Below, in pieces: positions 15,104 through 22,899 of a stretch of DNA of 33,152 nt. The DNA comes from Cyanobacteria bacterium RYN_339. Its GTDB lineage: Bacteria; Cyanobacteriota; Sericytochromatia; S15B-MN24; JAQBPE01. The DNA is taken from positions 1 to 33,152 of the forward strand of contig JAQBPE010000070.1 in the NCBI GenBank assembly GCA_028287685.1, given 5' to 3'. Position numbers and translations under genes: made by a program. Each line of letters opens with the position of its first letter. The stretch's first letter is position 1. The notes under the pieces were generated by a model. It was not told the origin of the DNA. It did not search any database and saw nothing but the letters and a program-made list of their open reading frames with translations.

Positions 15104-17527
15104 CTAGCCGACGTCAAGGAAGCTCAGGTTCGCCTTGAAGTAACGGAAGAGGTCCTGCTTTAGCAGCGGGCGCTGATCCAGCGTCGGGTCGGCGGCGACC
15201 ATGCGGATGGCGACCTCGCGGGCGCGCTCGAGCAAGCGGGTGTCCTCGACGAGGTTGGCGAGCAACATGTCGGGCATGCCGCTCTGGCGCGTGCCCAGGA
15301 ATTCGCCGGGGCCCCGCAGCTTGAGGTCTTGCTCCGCGATCACGAAGCCGTCGTTGGTGGCTTCCATGATGCCCAGGCGCTGGGCGGTGGACTCGCCGCG
15401 GCTTTCGGACATCAGGTAGCAGTAGGACTGGTAGGCGCCGCGGCCCACGCGGCCACGCAGCTGGTGCAGTTGGGCCAGGCCGAAGCGCTCGGCGTTCTCG
15501 ATCACCATGATGCTGGCGTTCGGCACGTCTACGCCGACCTCGATCACGGTGGTGCTGACCAGCACGTGGATTTCGCCTCGGCGGAAGCGCTCCATGATGC
15601 CGTCCTTTTCCTGGGGCGTCATTTGACCATGCAGCAAGGCGACTTCCCAGCCGTGATAAACCTCGGTGGACAGCCATTCATGGCGCTCCGTGGCGCTCTT
15701 CACGTGGGCGAAGTCTTCCGCATCGGAGTCTTCGATCAGCGGATAGACCACGTAGCACTGGCGACCCTGCTGGATTTGCGTGCGCACGGCCTCCCACACC
15801 TCCGTGGCCTCGCGCTTGGTGCGCGCCCACTTGGTTTCGACCGGCTTGCGGCCGGGCGGCAGCTCGTCGATGACGGAGACATCCAGGTCGCCGTGGACGG
15901 TCAGGGCCAACGTGCGTGGGATCGGGGTGGCCGTCATGACCAGGACTTCTGGGCTGCGGCCCTTCTCGCGCAGCAAGGCCCGCTGCTTCACGCCGAAGCG
16001 GTGCTGCTCGTCGATCACGACCAGCCCGAGGTCCTTGTAGGCGATCTTCTCCTGGATCAGCGCGTGGGTGCCGATCACGATGTGCACCAGGCCCGCCTCG
16101 ACGGCGCGCAGCACCGCGTTGCGCTCCTTGCGACCCTGGCGGCCCAGGACCAGGGCGGTTTCGAGCCCCAGGTCGCGCAGCCAGACCGAAATCTTGGCGT
16201 AGTGTTGTTCGGCCAGGATTTCGGTCGGCGCCATCAGGGCGCCCTGGTAGCCGTTCTCCACCGCGATGAGCAGCGACAGCAGCGCCACGATGGTCTTGCC
16301 GGAGCCCACATCGCCCTGGACCAGCCGGTTCATGGGCGTGTTGGCGGCCAAATCCTGCTGGATCTCGCGGAAGACGCGCTCCTGGGCGCCGGTCAATTGG
16401 AACGGCAAGGCCTCTTTCAGGCGGGAGACGAAGGTGCCCGAGGCAGGGAGCACCAGCGCCTCCGTGCGGGCGTCCGACTGGGCGCGCTTGTAGGCCAGGC
16501 CCAGCTGCAGCCAGAACAGCTCGTCGAAGGCGAGCCGATCGCGGGCGTCCTTTTGCTCCGCATCGGACTTGGGGAAGTGGATCTGTTCCAGCGCCTTCTT
16601 GAGCGGCACCAGCTCCAGCGCGTCGCGCACGGCGGCCGGCATCGAGTCTCGCACCAGCGGCAGGTACAGGTCCAGCGCCGCGCGCATGGCCTTGCGCAAG
16701 GTCTTCAAGTTCAGGCCGTCCGTGAGCGGGTAAATCGGCACGATCCGACCGATGTGCAGGCTGGACGTCTCAGTCCCGTCGGTGTCGCCCAGGACCTCGG
16801 CCTCCGGCCGATCGAAGATCATGCGGCCCGCGTAGCTGTCGAACTTGGGCTCGCCACTCATCAGCACCGACTGGCCGATCGGGAAGCGCTTCTTGAGCTG
16901 GTCATGCTGGAACTTGTTGCGCTTCTTGCCGAACCAGCGAGCCGCCACGCTGCCGGTGCCATCGGAGATCCAGACGGTGAGGATGCTCATGTTGGGCTTG
17001 TTCGGCGGGTTGTAGGCCTCGACCTTCTTGACTTCGCCCCAGACCGTAACGGTCTCGCCGGCCTGCAGCTGCCCGATGCGCACGCGCTTGTTGTAGTCCA
17101 GGTACTGGCGCGGGTAGTAGCGCAGGAGGTCGTCCACCGTGTGGACGTTGACCTTGGCGAGCAGCTCGGCCGCACGCGGGCCGATGCCCTTCACGAACTG
17201 CACGGGGCGATCGCGCCAGTCGGGCTCCTTTCCGATTTGGCTCTCGACGCGCTCGACGACGCTGGGCAGCAAGGCCTGGAGCCCACCCACCACATCGGCG
17301 CGCTCCGGGGGCGACAGCCAGGCGTAGCGGTCGAAGGCGGCGGTATACGGGACGAAGCGCGCGCGATCGGCCGCGGGAAGCTCGGCCACCAACTTCTTCA
17401 GCTCGCCGGCGACGAAGTCTGCGAAGTAGGCCTTGTTGCCCTTCAGGTTGGGGTACTGGTGCCGGGCCTCCAGCGTGAGCGCCTGCCGCAGGCGTTGGAG
17501 GTCGGGCCCTTTTAGGTTCGTGGGCAC
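15104..17527 (-). CDS. recG: ATP-dependent DNA helicase RecG
   Basis: RecG remodels stalled replication forks and Holliday junctions. The 807-aa protein is complete. It has an N-terminal extension of about 100 residues (QRLRQALTLEARHQYPNLKG ...) of the kind found in cyanobacterial RecG, then the wedge/OB domain with VKGIGPRAAELLAKVNVHTV (112-131). The helicase core has Walker A GDVGSGKT (405-412) and Walker B box DEQH (506-509), followed by motifs with TATPIPRTL, QLHQLRGRVGRG and the C-terminal RecG region. The start is GTG at 17527, 6 nt after the glycosylase stop. No SD is apparent, but TATAAT lies 5 nt before the start, overlapping that stop codon. It is the third gene of the mnmA-mpg-recG run. 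Confidence 0.97.
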   Translation of the reverse strand: MPTNLKGPDLQRLRQALTLEARHQYPNLKGNKAYFADFVAGELKKLVAELPAADRARFVPYTAAFDRYAWLSPPERADVVGGLQALLPSVVERVESQIGKEPDWRDRPVQFVKGIGPRAAELLAKVNVHTVDDLLRYYPRQYLDYNKRVRIGQLQAGETVTVWGEVKKVEAYNPPNKPNMSILTVWISDGTGSVAARWFGKKRNKFQHDQLKKRFPIGQSVLMSGEPKFDSYAGRMIFDRPEAEVLGDTDGTETSSLHIGRIVPIYPLTDGLNLKTLRKAMRAALDLYLPLVRDSMPAAVRDALELVPLKKALEQIHFPKSDAEQKDARDRLAFDELFWLQLGLAYKRAQSDARTEALVLPASGTFVSRLKEALPFQLTGAQERVFREIQQDLAANTPMNRLVQGDVGSGKTIVALLSLLIAVENGYQGALMAPTEILAEQHYAKISVWLRDLGLETALVLGRQGRKERNAVLRAVEAGLVHIVIGTHALIQEKIAYKDLGLVVIDEQHRFGVKQRALLREKGRSPEVLVMTATPIPRTLALTVHGDLDVSVIDELPPGRKPVETKWARTKREATEVWEAVRTQIQQGRQCYVVYPLIEDSDAEDFAHVKSATERHEWLSTEVYHGWEVALLHGQMTPQEKDGIMERFRRGEIHVLVSTTVIEVGVDVPNASIMVIENAERFGLAQLHQLRGRVGRGAYQSYCYLMSESRGESTAQRLGIMEATNDGFVIAEQDLKLRGPGEFLGTRQSGMPDMLLANLVEDTRLLERAREVAIRMVAADPTLDQRPLLKQDLFRYFKANLSFLDVG

Positions 17528-17532
17528 CGTTG

Positions 17533-17538
17533 ATTATA
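17533..17538 (-). promoter_or_regulatory. -10 box (TATAAT) 5 nt before the recG start
   Basis: GGGGTATAAT then CAACG then GTG. The box overlaps the last codon and stop of the upstream glycosylase gene. The -35 region is poor, so it may be partly coincidental, but the context matches the one before the metallophosphoesterase gene at 9684. Confidence 0.35.
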
Positions 17539-18148
17539 CCCCGCCGTGACGCTCCGTAGGCGCGTTTACGCCTCGCGGACCGGAGACCCAGCGGTTGCCG
17601 CGCTCGAAGAAGCGCCAGGGGTAGTCCGCGGCCTTCGTGATGCCGATCCGGGGCGTGGCGACCACGTCTTCCGGCGGCTTGCCTTTGATCAAGTAAAGCG
17701 GCCCCGTGCGGGTGAGGTCCGCCTGGTCGAGGCTGCCGTCGATGCCGAGCGCCTGGCACAGCCGGCCCGGGCCGTTGGTCAGCGCAGGGTTCTTGCGGTT
17801 GGCCAGCATCAGCTCCAGGCCAACCAAGGGCTCCAGCGCCCGGATCAAGACTGCGCAGCCGCGCCCCTCGGGCTCCGTGACCACGTTGACGCACCAGTGG
17901 ATGCCGTAGATGCGGTACACGTACGACCGGCCCGGTGGACCGAACATGGCCCGGTTGCGCGCGGTCTCGCCCCGGTGGGCGTGGCAGGCCGGGTCGTCGT
18001 CGGCGAGGTACGCTTCGACCTCGACGATGCGCCCGGCCATGGTGCCCTCGGGCGTGACACGGACCAGCAGGCTGTCCAGCAGCGCCGGCGCGAGTTCGAG
18101 CGTCGGGCCGGCCAGCTCCTCGGGCGTCCAGAGGACGGGAAGCGTCAC
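17534..18148 (-). CDS. 3-methyladenine DNA glycosylase (AAG/MPG family)
   Basis: The 204-aa enzyme removes alkylated purines and hypoxanthine from DNA. It matches the human AAG fold: [20 protein letters not shown] contains the catalytic Glu45 and the intercalation-side Tyr47, followed by [29 protein letters not shown] and VLIRALEPL. The substrate-pocket segment [12 protein letters not shown] is also present. The GTG at 18148 overlaps the mnmA stop (GTGA), the natural start for a coupled gene, and the domain begins within 15 residues of it. A much longer upstream frame exists but lies antiphase under mnmA and is not coding. Location between mnmA and recG puts two DNA-repair genes in one transcript. 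Confidence 0.92.
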   Translation of the reverse strand: MTLPVLWTPEELAGPTLELAPALLDSLLVRVTPEGTMAGRIVEVEAYLADDDPACHAHRGETARNRAMFGPPGRSYVYRIYGIHWCVNVVTEPEGRGCAVLIRALEPLVGLELMLANRKNPALTNGPGRLCQALGIDGSLDQADLTRTGPLYLIKGKPPEDVVATPRIGITKAADYPWRFFERGNRWVSGPRGVNAPTERHGGV

Positions 18149-19239
18149 TCCGCGGCCGCGGCCACCGGTTCCGGCACGCTGCGTCCGCTCTCCTTGGCGA
18201 TCAAGCCGCCGGCCAGCAACATGTCGCCGTCGTAGATGCATGTCACCTGGCCCGGCGAAATGGCGTTCTGGGGCTCGAAGAAGCGGATGCGCACGCGGCC
18301 GCCAGGCAGCGGTTCGCAGACGGCTCGCGCCGGGGCGGACTTGTAGCGGATCTTCACGTCGGCCTCGAAGGCCTCCGCGGGCTCCGCGATCGAGACCCAG
18401 TTCACCGCGTCGGCGACCAGCACGGTGCCCAGCGTGGCCTCCTTGGGACCGACGACCACCCGGTGGGTCTCCGGCTCGATTCGGATGACGTAAAGCGGCT
18501 CCGGGTGGGCGATGCCGAGTCCGCGGCGCTGGCCGACCGTGTAGTTGACGATGCCCAGGTGGCGGCCCAGCTCGCGGCCGTCCAGGTCCACGATGGCGCC
18601 GGGCTGGATCTGGTCGCCCAGCTGCTCGCGCAGGAAGCCTTGCGGATCCTCGCTGAAGCACAGGTCCTGGCTCTCGGGCTTGTCGGCGACCACGAAGCCC
18701 AGCTCGCGCGCGATCTCTCGCACCTCGGGCTTGTGGAGCTCGCCCACCGGGAAGACGCAATGCGCGAGCTGATCCTGGCTCAGGTTGTACAGCATGTAGG
18801 TCTGATCCTTATTGGGATCCACGGCCTTGAGCAGCTGCCAGCGGCCGGTGGCCTCGTCCTGGCGCACGCGGGCGTAGTGGCCCGTCGCCACGCGCTCGCA
18901 GCCGAACTTGTCGCGCGCCATGGCGAAGAGCTCGAGGAACTTGAAGTCGCTGTTGCAGATGGCGCAGGGGTTGGGCGTCAGGCCGTTCATATACGAAGAG
19001 GTGAAGTTATCCACCACCTTGCGCTTGAACTCCTCCACGAAGTCGAACTTGTGGAAGGGCACGCCCACCTGCTTCGCCACCTCGCCGGCGTCGCGCATGG
19101 CCTCGTTGTTGCAGCAGCGCGAATTGGGCCAAATCACCATGGAAATGCCCACGCCCTCGTGACCGGCTGCGGTCAAAAGGTGCGCCGCGACGCTGCTGTC
19201 GACGCCGCCGCTCATGGCGATGGCAATGCGCTCTGGCAT
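18145..19239 (-). CDS. mnmA: tRNA-specific 2-thiouridylase MnmA
   Basis: MnmA thiolates U34 of tRNA-Lys, -Glu and -Gln at the wobble position. The 364-aa protein has the PP-loop SGGVDSS (10-16), the catalytic Cys95 in TPNPCAICNSDFKF and the second Cys194 in ESQDLCFSEDPQGF. TGHYAR, NKDQTYMLYNLS and the C-terminal beta-barrel domain (GIVNYTVGQRRGLG) follow. Cys92 occupies the position that is Asp in the E. coli enzyme, so a three-cysteine Fe-S-type site is possible. An additional Cys42-Cys43 pair is present. The ATG at 19239 has GGAGGG at good spacing and a promoter 40-70 nt upstream. It heads the run mnmA-mpg-recG, joined by a 4-nt overlap and a 6-nt gap. Confidence 0.95.
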   Translation of the reverse strand: MPERIAIAMSGGVDSSVAAHLLTAAGHEGVGISMVIWPNSRCCNNEAMRDAGEVAKQVGVPFHKFDFVEEFKRKVVDNFTSSYMNGLTPNPCAICNSDFKFLELFAMARDKFGCERVATGHYARVRQDEATGRWQLLKAVDPNKDQTYMLYNLSQDQLAHCVFPVGELHKPEVREIARELGFVVADKPESQDLCFSEDPQGFLREQLGDQIQPGAIVDLDGRELGRHLGIVNYTVGQRRGLGIAHPEPLYVIRIEPETHRVVVGPKEATLGTVLVADAVNWVSIAEPAEAFEADVKIRYKSAPARAVCEPLPGGRVRIRFFEPQNAISPGQVTCIYDGDMLLAGGLIAKESGRSVPEPVAAAAE

Positions 19240-19277
19240 GGGGGTCCCTCCATGGGTTGAAACGGGCTGGAACCCAC

Positions 19278-19306
19278 ATTCTACAATCTTTGCCGCCCCG
19301 CGGCAA
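19278..19306 (-). promoter_or_regulatory. Promoter of the mnmA-mpg-recG run
   Basis: TTGCCG (19301-19306) and TAGAAT (19278-19283, five of six consensus bases) are separated by 17 nt. The predicted leader is about 33 nt, ending in a clear SD. Confidence 0.6.
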
Positions 19307-19337
19307 CGAGGGGAGCGACGTGGCGGCATTTTCGGGT

Positions 19338-19343
19338 TATGAT
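19338..19343 (+). promoter_or_regulatory. -10 box (TATGAT) 7 nt before the first tandem secreted gene
   Basis: TATGAT is followed by CCAGCCC and then ATG at 19351. A GCGACG hexamer 17 nt upstream is a partial -35. There is no SD, so a leaderless transcript is likely if this box is used. Confidence 0.45.
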
Positions 19344-19350
19344 CCAGCCC

Positions 19351-19677
19351 ATGCGCCTGCCCGCCATTACGCTTGCGATGCTGCTCGCCTTCGCCCTCCC
19401 GGCGGAGGCCCACGTCGTCTACTTCAAGGACGGTACGTCCATCCGCGGGACCGTCACGGTGACCGCAGCCAACCTCTCCGTGAAGGGCGGCGGCACGGAG
19501 CTGACCTTCCCGCTGGACAGCGTGCGCGCCGTTTCGTTCTCCGACGAGCCGATCGCCTACGAGCAGCGCCGGCTGGAAGACAGCAAGTTCCTCAACAATG
19601 ACGTGGTGTTGTGGACGGCGATCGGCGTGAACGTGGTCGCCATGGCCGCCTTGCTGGTGACCGTCTTCAAGCCCTAG
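19351..19677 (+). CDS. Secreted or membrane-anchored small protein, tandem paralog 1
   Basis: Family unknown to me. The 108-aa protein has a signal peptide (MRLPAITLAMLLAFALPAEA, likely cleaved after AEA). A small all-beta stretch with DG(x)4G follows (FKDGTSIRGTVTVTAANLSV ... LDSVRAVSF), and the C-terminus carries one hydrophobic helix (VVLWTAIGVNVVAMAALLVTVF). The layout is periplasmic domain plus C-terminal anchor. An in-frame ATG 12 nt upstream is possible, but the MRL start matches the paralog next door, and that earlier ATG lies inside the -10 box. It is followed after 10 nt by its paralog, so the two form a bicistronic unit divergent from mnmA. Confidence 0.75.
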   Translation: MRLPAITLAMLLAFALPAEAHVVYFKDGTSIRGTVTVTAANLSVKGGGTELTFPLDSVRAVSFSDEPIAYEQRRLEDSKFLNNDVVLWTAIGVNVVAMAALLVTVFKP

Positions 19678-19687
19678 GAGGTCCGGG

Positions 19688-20029
19688 ATGCGTCTCTTGC
19701 TCGCCACCGTCCTGGCCTTCACGCTGCTGGCTGCGCCTGCCCAGGCCGCCCAGGTGGTCCTGAAGGATGGTCGCGTCTTGACCGGGGCCGTCAAAGTCGA
19801 AGGCGCCGGCCTGGTCCTGACCGGTCCGGATGGCAAGACGCAGCTGGTGGCGTTTGGCCTGGTGCAGGGGATCTCGCTGGATGACCAGCCCGTGGCGCCG
19901 GAGCCACGCCCCGCCGCCGCCAGCAAGTTGTTCGACAACGACTGGCTGGTGTGGACGGCGATCGGCGCGAACGTGGCCACGATGGTGGTCGGCGGCATCA
20001 TGTTGTACCGGGCAGCGACTGCCAAGTAG
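19688..20029 (+). CDS. Secreted or membrane-anchored small protein, tandem paralog 2
   Basis: The 113-aa protein has the same architecture as its upstream neighbour: signal peptide (MRLLLATVLAFTLLAAPAQA), a DG(x)4G beta-rich domain (LKDGRVLTGAVKVEGAGLVL ... GLVQGISL) and a C-terminal hydrophobic helix (WLVWTAIGANVATMVVGGIM). Shared signatures are the FxND dipeptide region and VWTAIGxNV at the start of the helix. The start is strongly supported by AGGAGG 6 nt before the ATG. Its last 32 nt overlap the end of comEC on the other strand. The DG(x)4G pattern recalls small SH3/LSm-like beta barrels, but this is only a resemblance. Function unknown. Confidence 0.82.
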   Translation: MRLLLATVLAFTLLAAPAQAAQVVLKDGRVLTGAVKVEGAGLVLTGPDGKTQLVAFGLVQGISLDDQPVAPEPRPAAASKLFDNDWLVWTAIGANVATMVVGGIMLYRAATAK

Positions 20030-22253
20030 CCCAGTCGGGGCCAGTGCTCCAACGAACGCCCCTGTCGTCGACGCGAACGAGCACGGCGCCGTGCTCGTCC
20101 GTGCGCAGGACCTGGGCGCCGGTCGCCGCCAGCCGCTCGACGACCTCGGGGCTGGGGTGGCCGAAGCGGTTCCCGGTACCGACCGAGATGACGGCGAGGC
20201 GCGGGTGTACGGCGTCCAAAAGCGCCGGGGTGCTGCTGGTCTTGCTGCCGTGGTGGCCCACCTTCAAGACGTCGGCGCGCATGTCGGGGGCGCCCGCCAG
20301 CAGGGCCGCTTCCCCCGCGGCCTCCGTGTCACCCATCAGCAAGACGCGGAACCCGCCATAGGTGAGCCGCGCGACAATCGATCCGTCGTTGGTGGTGGCC
20401 TCCGGGCGGCAGCGCGACAGCGCCTCGACCTTGACGCCGCCGGCCTGCCAGGCCAGGCCGGCATGGACGACCTCCCAGGGCACGGCGTTTGCCAGCCAGG
20501 CGCCCAACAAGTCCTGGTAGGGCTTGGCGTGGTCCCACTGGCCGGGGTCCCAGGCCGCGCCGATCGGCACGGCATGGGCCAGGGCCGGGAAGCCGCCGAC
20601 GTGGTCCAGGTGGGCATGGCTGGCGATCGCCAGGTCCAGGTGCCGGCACCCCTGGCGCCGTAAGTAGGGGATGATCGTGCGCGTGCCCGCGTCATCGTCA
20701 TCGTGTGCCGGCCCGGCATCGACCACGATCCAATGGTCGCCGGGGGCATGGACGATCAGCGCATCGCCTTGCCCAACCGAAAGGAAGGCAAGGTCCAGGT
20801 GCGCCGGCTCCAAGGCAGGCAACACCCAGATCCCCGCGGCCGACGTCAGCGCCCCGCTCAGCACCCACGGGCGCTTCCGGCCGGCCCAGAGGGCCAGGTA
20901 GATCAGCGCCACGACAGAGCAAGGGAAGGCCGCCACGGTGAAGGCGCCCCAGGGGATCGCCGCCAACAGCCACACGGCGCCTTCCAGGGTGGCAAGGGCC
21001 AGGTTGGTGATCGGCGCGACGACGGCGGCCAGCGGCGCCCAGAGCGCGCCCAGCACGGCCACGGCCAGCCCCCAGGGCGTCAAGGCCAGCACCAGGGGCT
21101 CCGCCACCAGGTTGGCGGGCAGGGCGAGCAGCGAGCCTTGCTGGAAGACATACAGCTGCCAGGGCGTTACCCACAGGTTGGCGGCGAACGAGATCGTCAG
21201 CGAGGTCCGGATCCAGCCTGTGGGGGGCTTGCCGGCATCTGCGAGCCGACACAGGGCGTAGGTGGCGAGGAAGCTGAACTGGAAGCCGAGATCCAGCAGG
21301 GCGCCGGGGTCCGCGAGCAGCATCAACCCGGCCGCCACCCAGAGGGCGGCGTAGGGTACGGTCTGGCGCTCGAAGGCCAGCGCGCCCAGGACGACGGCGC
21401 CCATCCAGGTGGCCCGCACCATGCTAGCCGGCGCCCCGGTCAGAGCCAGGTAGATCAGCAGCAACGGCAGCGTCAAACCGGCCGACCAGGGCGGCGTGAG
21501 ACCCAGCCGCAATGCCCCGGCATAACCCAGACCCGTCAGCAGCCCGACCTGGGCGCCGCTGGCCGCCAGCAAATGCGACAGCCCGATCGAGCGGAAGCGC
21601 TCGGCCAGCTCCGGGTCGACCGGGGAGGCCCCCGTGCCGAGGGTCAGGCTGCCCAGCAGGGCCGCCCGGTCGGGCGACAGACCCGCGCCCAGGCCACGCA
21701 CCAGCGCCATGCGCAGGTGATCGACGGCGCGCGCCACCGCCCACCCGGGCGCAGGGCCCAGCTGGCGCGCTTCCTCTGCCCGGAAGCGGGCGAACACCCC
21801 TTGGCGTGCCAGGCGCGCCGCCTGGTCGGGCTCACCCGGGTTCTGCGGCCCTTGGGGCAACGAGAGCCTCCCGGCCAGCTCCCAGCGGGATCCCACCCAG
21901 GGCCTGTCAGGCGAAGGGAACACGCCATCCACCGTGCCGACGGCGGTGCCGGCGATTGCCAAGCGCGCGCGCCAGCCGTCGCGGACCCGGGCCGGTGGGG
22001 TTGCTACCACGGCCTCCAGGCGGACGAAGCGCCGCGGCGCGAGCCGCGACACGTCGTTGGGGCCGGGTACGGGCAGGCACGCACGCATCCAGCACGCGCC
22101 CGGCAGGACCAGCGCGCAGCCAACGGCAAGGGGCAACAGGCGCGCCCGCCACGCCACCAGCGGACCGAGCACCGCGGGCGGCAGCCACCAGGGCGCAAGC
22201 CAGGTCGAGAGCCCGATGCCCAGGGCCCACCCACAGACGATGGCGGCCAGCAT
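19998..22253 (-). CDS. comEC: DNA-uptake channel ComEC/Rec2
   Basis: ComEC carries single-stranded DNA across the inner membrane during natural transformation. The 751-aa protein is full length. It has an N-terminal hydrophobic hairpin and OB-like domain (about 1-170) and the Competence domain with GLSHLLAASGAQVGLLTGLG (about 220-245) and many helices. The C-terminal metallo-beta-lactamase domain has HAHLDH at 546-551, GDTEAAGE near 642 and VGHHGSKTSS near 666. All metal ligands appear intact, so the nuclease-like domain may be active. It starts 6 nt after comEA and its tail overlaps the second secreted gene. With comEA this indicates at least part of a competence machinery; pilus genes are not in the window. 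Confidence 0.94.
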   Translation of the reverse strand: MLAAIVCGWALGIGLSTWLAPWWLPPAVLGPLVAWRARLLPLAVGCALVLPGACWMRACLPVPGPNDVSRLAPRRFVRLEAVVATPPARVRDGWRARLAIAGTAVGTVDGVFPSPDRPWVGSRWELAGRLSLPQGPQNPGEPDQAARLARQGVFARFRAEEARQLGPAPGWAVARAVDHLRMALVRGLGAGLSPDRAALLGSLTLGTGASPVDPELAERFRSIGLSHLLAASGAQVGLLTGLGYAGALRLGLTPPWSAGLTLPLLLIYLALTGAPASMVRATWMGAVVLGALAFERQTVPYAALWVAAGLMLLADPGALLDLGFQFSFLATYALCRLADAGKPPTGWIRTSLTISFAANLWVTPWQLYVFQQGSLLALPANLVAEPLVLALTPWGLAVAVLGALWAPLAAVVAPITNLALATLEGAVWLLAAIPWGAFTVAAFPCSVVALIYLALWAGRKRPWVLSGALTSAAGIWVLPALEPAHLDLAFLSVGQGDALIVHAPGDHWIVVDAGPAHDDDDAGTRTIIPYLRRQGCRHLDLAIASHAHLDHVGGFPALAHAVPIGAAWDPGQWDHAKPYQDLLGAWLANAVPWEVVHAGLAWQAGGVKVEALSRCRPEATTNDGSIVARLTYGGFRVLLMGDTEAAGEAALLAGAPDMRADVLKVGHHGSKTSSTPALLDAVHPRLAVISVGTGNRFGHPSPEVVERLAATGAQVLRTDEHGAVLVRVDDRGVRWSTGPDWATWQSLPGTT

Positions 22254-22259
22254 GGCGGG

Positions 22260-22778
22260 TCAATCCACCACCAGCAGAGGCCGGATGCGGTCCAGCCGCT
22301 TCTTACCAAAGCCCCGCACCTCGCGCAGGTCATCGACCGAGTGGAACCGCCCGAGCCTGACTTTCAATTTCAAGATCGAGGACGCCAGGCCGGGGCCGAC
22401 GCCGGGCAGCGTTTCGAGCTCGGTCTCGTTGGCGCTGTTCAAGTGGACCAGGTGGCCGCCGCCACTGGACTTCCCATGGTGCACCGAGACCCGCCGGGGC
22501 TTGGCGGCCACGGAGCCAAGCGGCGTGGTCTCGCCCTTGGTCGGCACGTGGCATTCGTCGCCATCGGCCAGCACTCTCGTCAGGTTTAGCGCCAGCAGGG
22601 ACGCATCCTTGCGGGGCCCGCCGGCCCCTGCAACGGCTTCTGCCGCGCGGGCCCCGACCAGTAGCGTCAGCGTGCCGGGGTGCTTGACCGCGCCGGAGAC
22701 CTGGACGTGGATGTGGGTCTCCTGGATGGAGGGGGCGCCGCAGAAGGCGCCGAGGAGGGCAAGTGCGAGGATGGACAT
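22260..22778 (-). CDS. comEA: DNA-binding competence protein ComEA
   Basis: The 172-aa protein has an N-terminal hydrophobic segment (MSILALALLGAFCGAPS) that exports or anchors it. A soluble SLBB-like domain follows (VQVSGAVKHPGTLTLLVGAR ... ADGDECHVP), then a low-complexity linker and a C-terminal helix-hairpin-helix DNA-binding domain (HLNSANETELETLPGVGPGL, then DLREVRGFGKKRLDRIRP). This is the standard ComEA order: it receives DNA on the outer face and passes it to ComEC. AAAGGAG lies 9 nt before the ATG. The gene is divergent from the nucleotidyltransferase gene across 121 nt, in which I found no convincing promoter for either side. Confidence 0.93.
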   Translation of the reverse strand: MSILALALLGAFCGAPSIQETHIHVQVSGAVKHPGTLTLLVGARAAEAVAGAGGPRKDASLLALNLTRVLADGDECHVPTKGETTPLGSVAAKPRRVSVHHGKSSGGGHLVHLNSANETELETLPGVGPGLASSILKLKVRLGRFHSVDDLREVRGFGKKRLDRIRPLLVVD

Positions 22779-22899
22779 GGGCGGATCTCCTTTCGTTACT
22801 TCCCATCGATATCACGGCACTCCGCTAGCCGGAAACCCTCCAGGCGCCGAAGATCCCCGCTGACAGGAAGCGAACGGATGGGGGTACAAGGAAGGTCCT

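Noticed and set aside
13026-15107. 693-codon open frame on the plus strand
   Set aside because: It lies antisense to dabB; its product is a low-complexity Arg/His/Gly/Gln string with no domain. It is a GC-rich shadow frame.
15329-17515. 728-codon open frame on the plus strand
   Set aside because: Antisense mirror of recG, with the composition expected from the complement of a GC-rich gene and no recognisable motif.
19240-20052. Long in-frame extension upstream of mnmA
   Set aside because: The PP-loop starts a few residues after the ATG at 19239, which has its own SD and promoter; the extension is antisense to the two secreted genes.
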